Positions 57,076 to 60,913 of a stretch of 60,913 bases of DNA are shown one piece after another; positions within the stretch are counted from its first letter, which is position 1; each line of letters opens with the position of its first letter. Below the pieces are notes generated by a model. That model ran no database searches and was not told where the DNA came from. It saw nothing but the letters and a program-made list of their open reading frames with translations. Position numbers and translations under genes: made by a program. This DNA is from Arachnopeziza araneosa. Its lineage: Eukaryota > Ascomycota > Leotiomycetes > Helotiales > Arachnopezizaceae. The stretch lies in contig QYAI01000152.1 in the NCBI GenBank assembly GCA_003988855.1, positions 1 through 60,913 on the forward strand. Reading direction: 5' to 3'.

Positions 57076-57792
57076 TTATGTAGCAGCAACACTCATTCTC
57101 AACTGTCTCTGCCTCTGCTGACTCTGCAAGCTCAGCCTCTCAACCGCATATCCCAACCTTTCCTTCTTACCCCTCAGAGTCTTCAATCTCAATGCTCTCT
57201 CTTCACTCCCCGCACTTCCCCTTCTCCCTCCACCCAAAACGGCCTTACTACCACCAAACGCTCCCTTCCTTCCGGGCTTCCTCGACGAAGAAGCTGCAAC
57301 CGAAGCACCACCCTCCAACCTGCCCTCTAGTAATTCTGATCTAGCCACCAATCCTAATCGTTTCCGCTCCAGCTTCGCGATGTACGTCTCTGCGCGTGAG
57401 AGGAGCGTTGTTATAGCGGGGGCGAGCTCGGATGCGAGACTGCTCTGAGCGGATTGGATGGTGCTCTGGGGGGTGAGTTCGAAATGCTGTACGATCGCAT
57501 TATGTCAGCGATAGCTTCTCTGTATTTGGATTGGGCATTGGCTGAACTTGGGGGCATGATTGTGCGATTGAGAGAAGCAGAAGAAAGAAGATGATGTGGT
57601 GGGCTAGGAGGCAAAACTTACCCGTGTCGATGTCAACACCTTTTTTAATCGTGGAAAATCACTTATTCCTGAGGAGAGGATGGATATGCTGGAGTCGAGG
57701 AGGGAGAGCGAGGAGCGGAGGGAGGTTACGGAGGCGGATAGGGAGTTGAGGGATTGTGATTGAGAAGGGGCGTTGAGACTTTGTTGCGCCAT
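57076..57792 (-). CDS. SPC19: DASH complex subunit Spc19
   Basis: Exons 57792-57622 and 57486-57076 total 582 nt, giving 193 residues, with a 135-nt intron (GTAAGT...GTACAG). The N-terminus carries the family core: SLSASVTSLRSSLSLLDSSI, then FPRLKKVLTSTR followed directly after the splice by HFELTPQSTIQSAQSSLASE and a coiled-coil segment (RAETYIAKLERKRLGLVARS). DASH rings couple kinetochores to spindle microtubules in fungi; Spc19 is an essential subunit in yeast. The C-terminal part is basic and low-complexity (SRKPGRKGAFGGSKAVLGGG), longer than the core needs. It converges with the MET1-like gene, with 153 bp between stops. Confidence 0.9.
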
Positions 57793-58824
57793 TGTGACGA
57801 CTTCCAATTTGAGGCGGACGAGAGAGGTGATGAGTTGATGTAAGAGTGAGATTGAGGGGGAGTTTGTGTTGACGCGATGTGGGGAACGGAAGTAAATATT
57901 TGGAGACGCGACCTCAGACAGGGAAATAACACGTGACCGGAAAACGCCGTAGAGTGTCTCTTTGCTTTTCAGCCGCAATTTTTATCTTCTGTATTATATC
58001 AAATAGAGGTGAGCTCTGGAATTTTATCCATTCGCTCTCCATTACTGCTTCCCTCTTTAGATGATTTGATTTTTAATAACGTATAAAATCGGCGGGTATT
58101 GTACAACTGGTCAAGCTGTATCAGGGAAGGAAAAGACGATCTTAAACCAATCCATTTATCATTGGGATTTGCTCCAATATCAATTGACCGGATGATTTGG
58201 ATAGTTTATTTGCTAGTCGGCCTGAATCAAAATATCTCCAAGTCATCAATATATCTTCCACGTGACTCGCGCCTACTTTTGGCCTTCGTGTTACAACTCA
58301 AGCGCTTTACTTCTACTCACAGGAGATTCACAGACTTCAAGACCCCTTTCCACTAACCCTATCAAGATTGACAAATTTATACCGAGTAGGGTAGGTAGCA
58401 GTCTTAAAACTTCGGACGTCATACTTCTTCCGACGGACAATCATATTCACTGTGCCGGTTTAAATGTTGAGTTCAAATAAGATAAGGACTCTCCGGCATT
58501 TTGGTTTCACAAAATTTAACGTTTTTGGCAAAAGATGCTTTAATTGTAATCTGCCTAGTCAAATCTAAGCTAAGAGATTAGCAAGAAACTCCCAGAGCCC
58601 AAATACTTTTTTGCCGGAGAAGTCCCATTACTCCAAAACTCAAATTTTTCCTCCTAAAAGGTCGCAATGCAAAATGTCTTCGGCCAAAGATCCAAGAGAT
58701 ACCCAAAAGTAAAGTAGTCAAAAGTTCGACTACCTGAGGTAGCGCTGGCCAATGAGCGAAGATAAAAGAAGAAAGGCATCATTCCAGAGCGGAATGATAG
58801 AAGTGATGCCATTTGCTGATGGAT
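57793..58824. other. intergenic, 1.0 kb
   Basis: Promoter side of SPC19 and 3' side of the secreted protein gene. AT-rich; no gene supported. Confidence 0.4.
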
Positions 58825-59677
58825 TTAGCACGCATCGTAACGGACAATGATGTTGTAGCGGTCAGTATCGAATTCCTGCCCGCAAACGTAACCACTACTG
58901 CTAGGTGGGTTCAATTGGCAGTCGGGGGTGGTTGCAATATCTGTAGCATACGAAGCTAGATATGAACAGGTGGGTTGAATATCATAATCATTCTGAGGAG
59001 GAAATTGTTAGCAGAATGGTCATCACGAGGTGATTGAGAGGAGACGCTTACGTCGTTGCAAAGGAAGATAGCGGCGTTGTAGGAACAAGAAATCCGAACA
59101 CAAGTGGCTGCTGGCACATGGCAACCACCTTTAAGACCCTGAAGGTAGCGGATACCGTCATTGATAGGTGGACGGTAAGCCCAGTCCCAGTCTTGGCCTG
59201 GCACTGGATGACAGATGATACCATCCTAGAGGACAAAATCAGTATTAAGATAAGCGTTGGGTCTTGAAAGGTTACCTTGCTACCAGCCTCACGAGCAACA
59301 TTCTCTCCCGTATTGGTGACATTAAGGAGGGTAGCAGGGTCAAACTCGGGGTGGCGAGCTTGGACTTGAGCGAGAATCGACTGTGAATGATTAGATGGTG
59401 AGGTCGGTTGTAAATCATGGTCGTCATACCTGAACTTCACCACGAAGGGCAACAGCATGTCCACCAACTGTTCCAGTAAAGGAGAGCTCGCCGCGTGGGT
59501 GAGGGAGATCAGCGCGGCGGTTGATTTGAGAAGGGCCACCAGGAATTGCACCAGCAAGGACCTAGGAAAGAAGATCAGCTAATTGAGCTCCCATCTCAAG
59601 GTCAAGGTGATCTGGCAACATACTGAAGAAGAGGCCATGAGGGCGGCTAACCCGGTGGTGAAGTTGACGAACTTCAT
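58825..59677 (-). CDS. small secreted cysteine-rich protein
   Basis: Five short exons (59677-59624, 59561-59430, 59380-59276, 59225-59052, 58992-58825) total 633 nt, giving 210 residues. All boundaries are phase 0. The N-terminus MKFVNFTTGLAALMASSS plus VLAGAIPGG is a signal peptide. A basic pair (INRRADLP) may be a propeptide cleavage site. The mature part has an N-glycosylation site (NVTN). A C-terminal domain of about 110 residues contains nine cysteines, with motifs IICHPVPGQDWDWAYRP, GGCHVPAATCVRISCSYNAA and YVCGQEFDT, and the end RYNIIVRYDAC. This resembles fungal small secreted/effector-like proteins ending in VRYDxC, of no known activity. The gene is entire with good splice sites, so it is likely expressed. 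Confidence 0.85.
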
Positions 59678-59843
59678 GATTGCGTCGTTGTAATGAGATG
59701 GGAATGAAGTTGAATATTGTAGGTTGTGAAGAGAGGCTGTTGGAGACTTGAGAGCGTTGAATGGAAGGTTGGGTTTGGAGTTGGAGTGGAGGATGAGTTG
59801 TTGATTATGTAGAAGAGGTTTGATCTCAAGGAAGGAGGGCCTT

Positions 59844-59851
59844 CTTTTATA
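59844..59851 (-). promoter_or_regulatory. TATA box of the secreted-protein gene
   Basis: TATAAAAG on the minus strand about 167 bp upstream of the ATG at 59677, followed by a CA/CT-rich leader. Confidence 0.5.
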
Positions 59852-60913
59852 GAAGGCTCAATCACCGAAAATTGGCCGAAATTCACCATCAGATGGACTG
59901 AGGATTTCTAGTTTAAATAGCGAAGAAGGTATCTTGGTAGGTGACGAGGGGTTTTCACAGATATGTTAATATACTAAGTAGAACCACAAGACTAGCTACA
60001 GAAAGCTGTCTTTCTCAGCTAGATAGGGGATTGAACCCTTACGGAAAGATTAGTGTTTAGTCCGAAACCTAAAGCTATTCAAACTATCTGAGCAGCTAGC
60101 ATCCCTAAATTACAGAAACCCAACACTTCAAAAGGTATGAGTGTAAGATAGGATATCACTGTGTTCGAAGCACAAAAGAATTAATAGGTGCCTTTAGCAT
60201 CGAAGAAAACCCGACTGCGTCACATCTTTAACTTCATCATCAACCATTGAAGTTGAAGGCAGGTCCAGACCTAACACTATCAAGAGTTATTCTTCAACAT
60301 TTCAAGCTTATAACCCTCGACCGGAATACAAAATCACCTAGCAGTATCAAGAAGCCTTGTGTCTTCGAGAGCGGTGGTTTGACGTGATTCAGACCATGAC
60401 AAGCCAATAATTTATCAAGATTAAAGCTCAATGGTATGATACATGGTGGTGGAGAGACTCTCTGGCTTAGACAAGAACAAGTTTCCGCACGATGAAACAG
60501 AAAATTACACAGTACCTACAAGGGCTCCTAATCAAGGGAAGGAGACAGAATAGCATTGTGGTCAGTTATTAGCTGGTGGGATGCAATTCAAGGAAGTGCG
60601 CCAAGGGAGCAGCCAATGTGGACCGAGTAAAACTTTTCTAAGTACGAACACTATAACACAACTCTGTGATAGAAGCTATGGCTAGAATGCTTAATATTTT
60701 AATCAAAATCACGAATCGAGACTCAGTATTGAGTTTTAAGGAGTCTATGTATATCTGATGTTGTTGAGATGGCATAAGATCTTCTTTAATTAGGAGCTAC
60801 GCAGTACTGTCAGCTAGGCTGCTCAATGGGTGCCCATGGGGTGGGTGGAAGCCTCCAAGCAACTAACCATGGTGGCCCATGGAGTGGCTTTTTTAGCGTG
60901 GGTATAAATCATA
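59852..60913. other. gene-free end of window
   Basis: AT-rich; no coding frame supported. Near 60824-60890 the word (G)CCCATGG appears three times in a short GC-richer patch with GGGTGG/GAGTGG variants, suggesting the edge of a local repeat cut by the window end. Confidence 0.4.

Overview
The window reads as nuclear DNA of a filamentous ascomycete (Pezizomycotina; Leotiomycetes is my guess, not shown by the sequence). Genes are split by many short introns (about 44-150 nt) with GT...AG ends and CTAAC/CTGAC-like branch points. Gene families are typical of moulds: Zn2Cys6 factor, HET domain, DHA2 pump, GH43, CE5 and fungal APH-like kinases. No rRNA, tRNA, CRISPR or bacterial operon structure was recognised.

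Layout. 1.6-5.5 kb: a small coiled-coil protein and a disrupted dynamin-like GTPase. 5.5-8.3 kb: AT-rich and gene-poor, with one GC-rich pocket open on both strands. 8.3-13.0 kb: a divergent Zn2Cys6 regulator and 14-helix-type MFS pump sharing a 442-bp promoter. 13.0-14.6 kb: repeats. 14.7-25.0 kb: a dense normal stretch (four-helix membrane protein, basic repeat protein, second four-helix membrane protein, C2H2 protein, DUF1295/steroid-reductase-like membrane protein, MFS transporter). 25.0-33.0 kb: relics (C2H2 relic, truncated APH kinase) and a ~500-bp foldback repeat. 33.1-37.6 kb: an intracellular GH43 beta-xylosidase and casein kinase I. 41.3-43.4 kb: HET-domain protein. 44.0-54.0 kb: an accessory-looking mix of a dispersed repeat, frameshifted relics, an FHA-kinase, a CE5 cutinase/acetylxylan esterase with one frameshift, a kinase-like pseudogene, a repeat-containing novel protein and an intact APH-family protein. 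55.1-59.7 kb: conserved core genes (siroheme synthase/uroporphyrinogen methyltransferase, DASH subunit Spc19) followed by a secreted cysteine-rich protein.

How it fits together. The TF/MFS pair is the only obvious two-gene functional module. Housekeeping genes (CK1, MET1-like, SPC19) sit between repeat-bearing intervals that hold the broken genes. Several breaks are single-base shifts in or beside homopolymers (dynamin, CE5, the 51-52 kb gene). Others are C-to-T type nonsense changes (CAG to TAG). The two classes suggest different causes, base-calling error versus repeat-induced mutation or decay, and should be tested separately. Intron-exon structures below were worked out by hand from reading frame and splice signals; lengths were checked to be multiples of three where stated.
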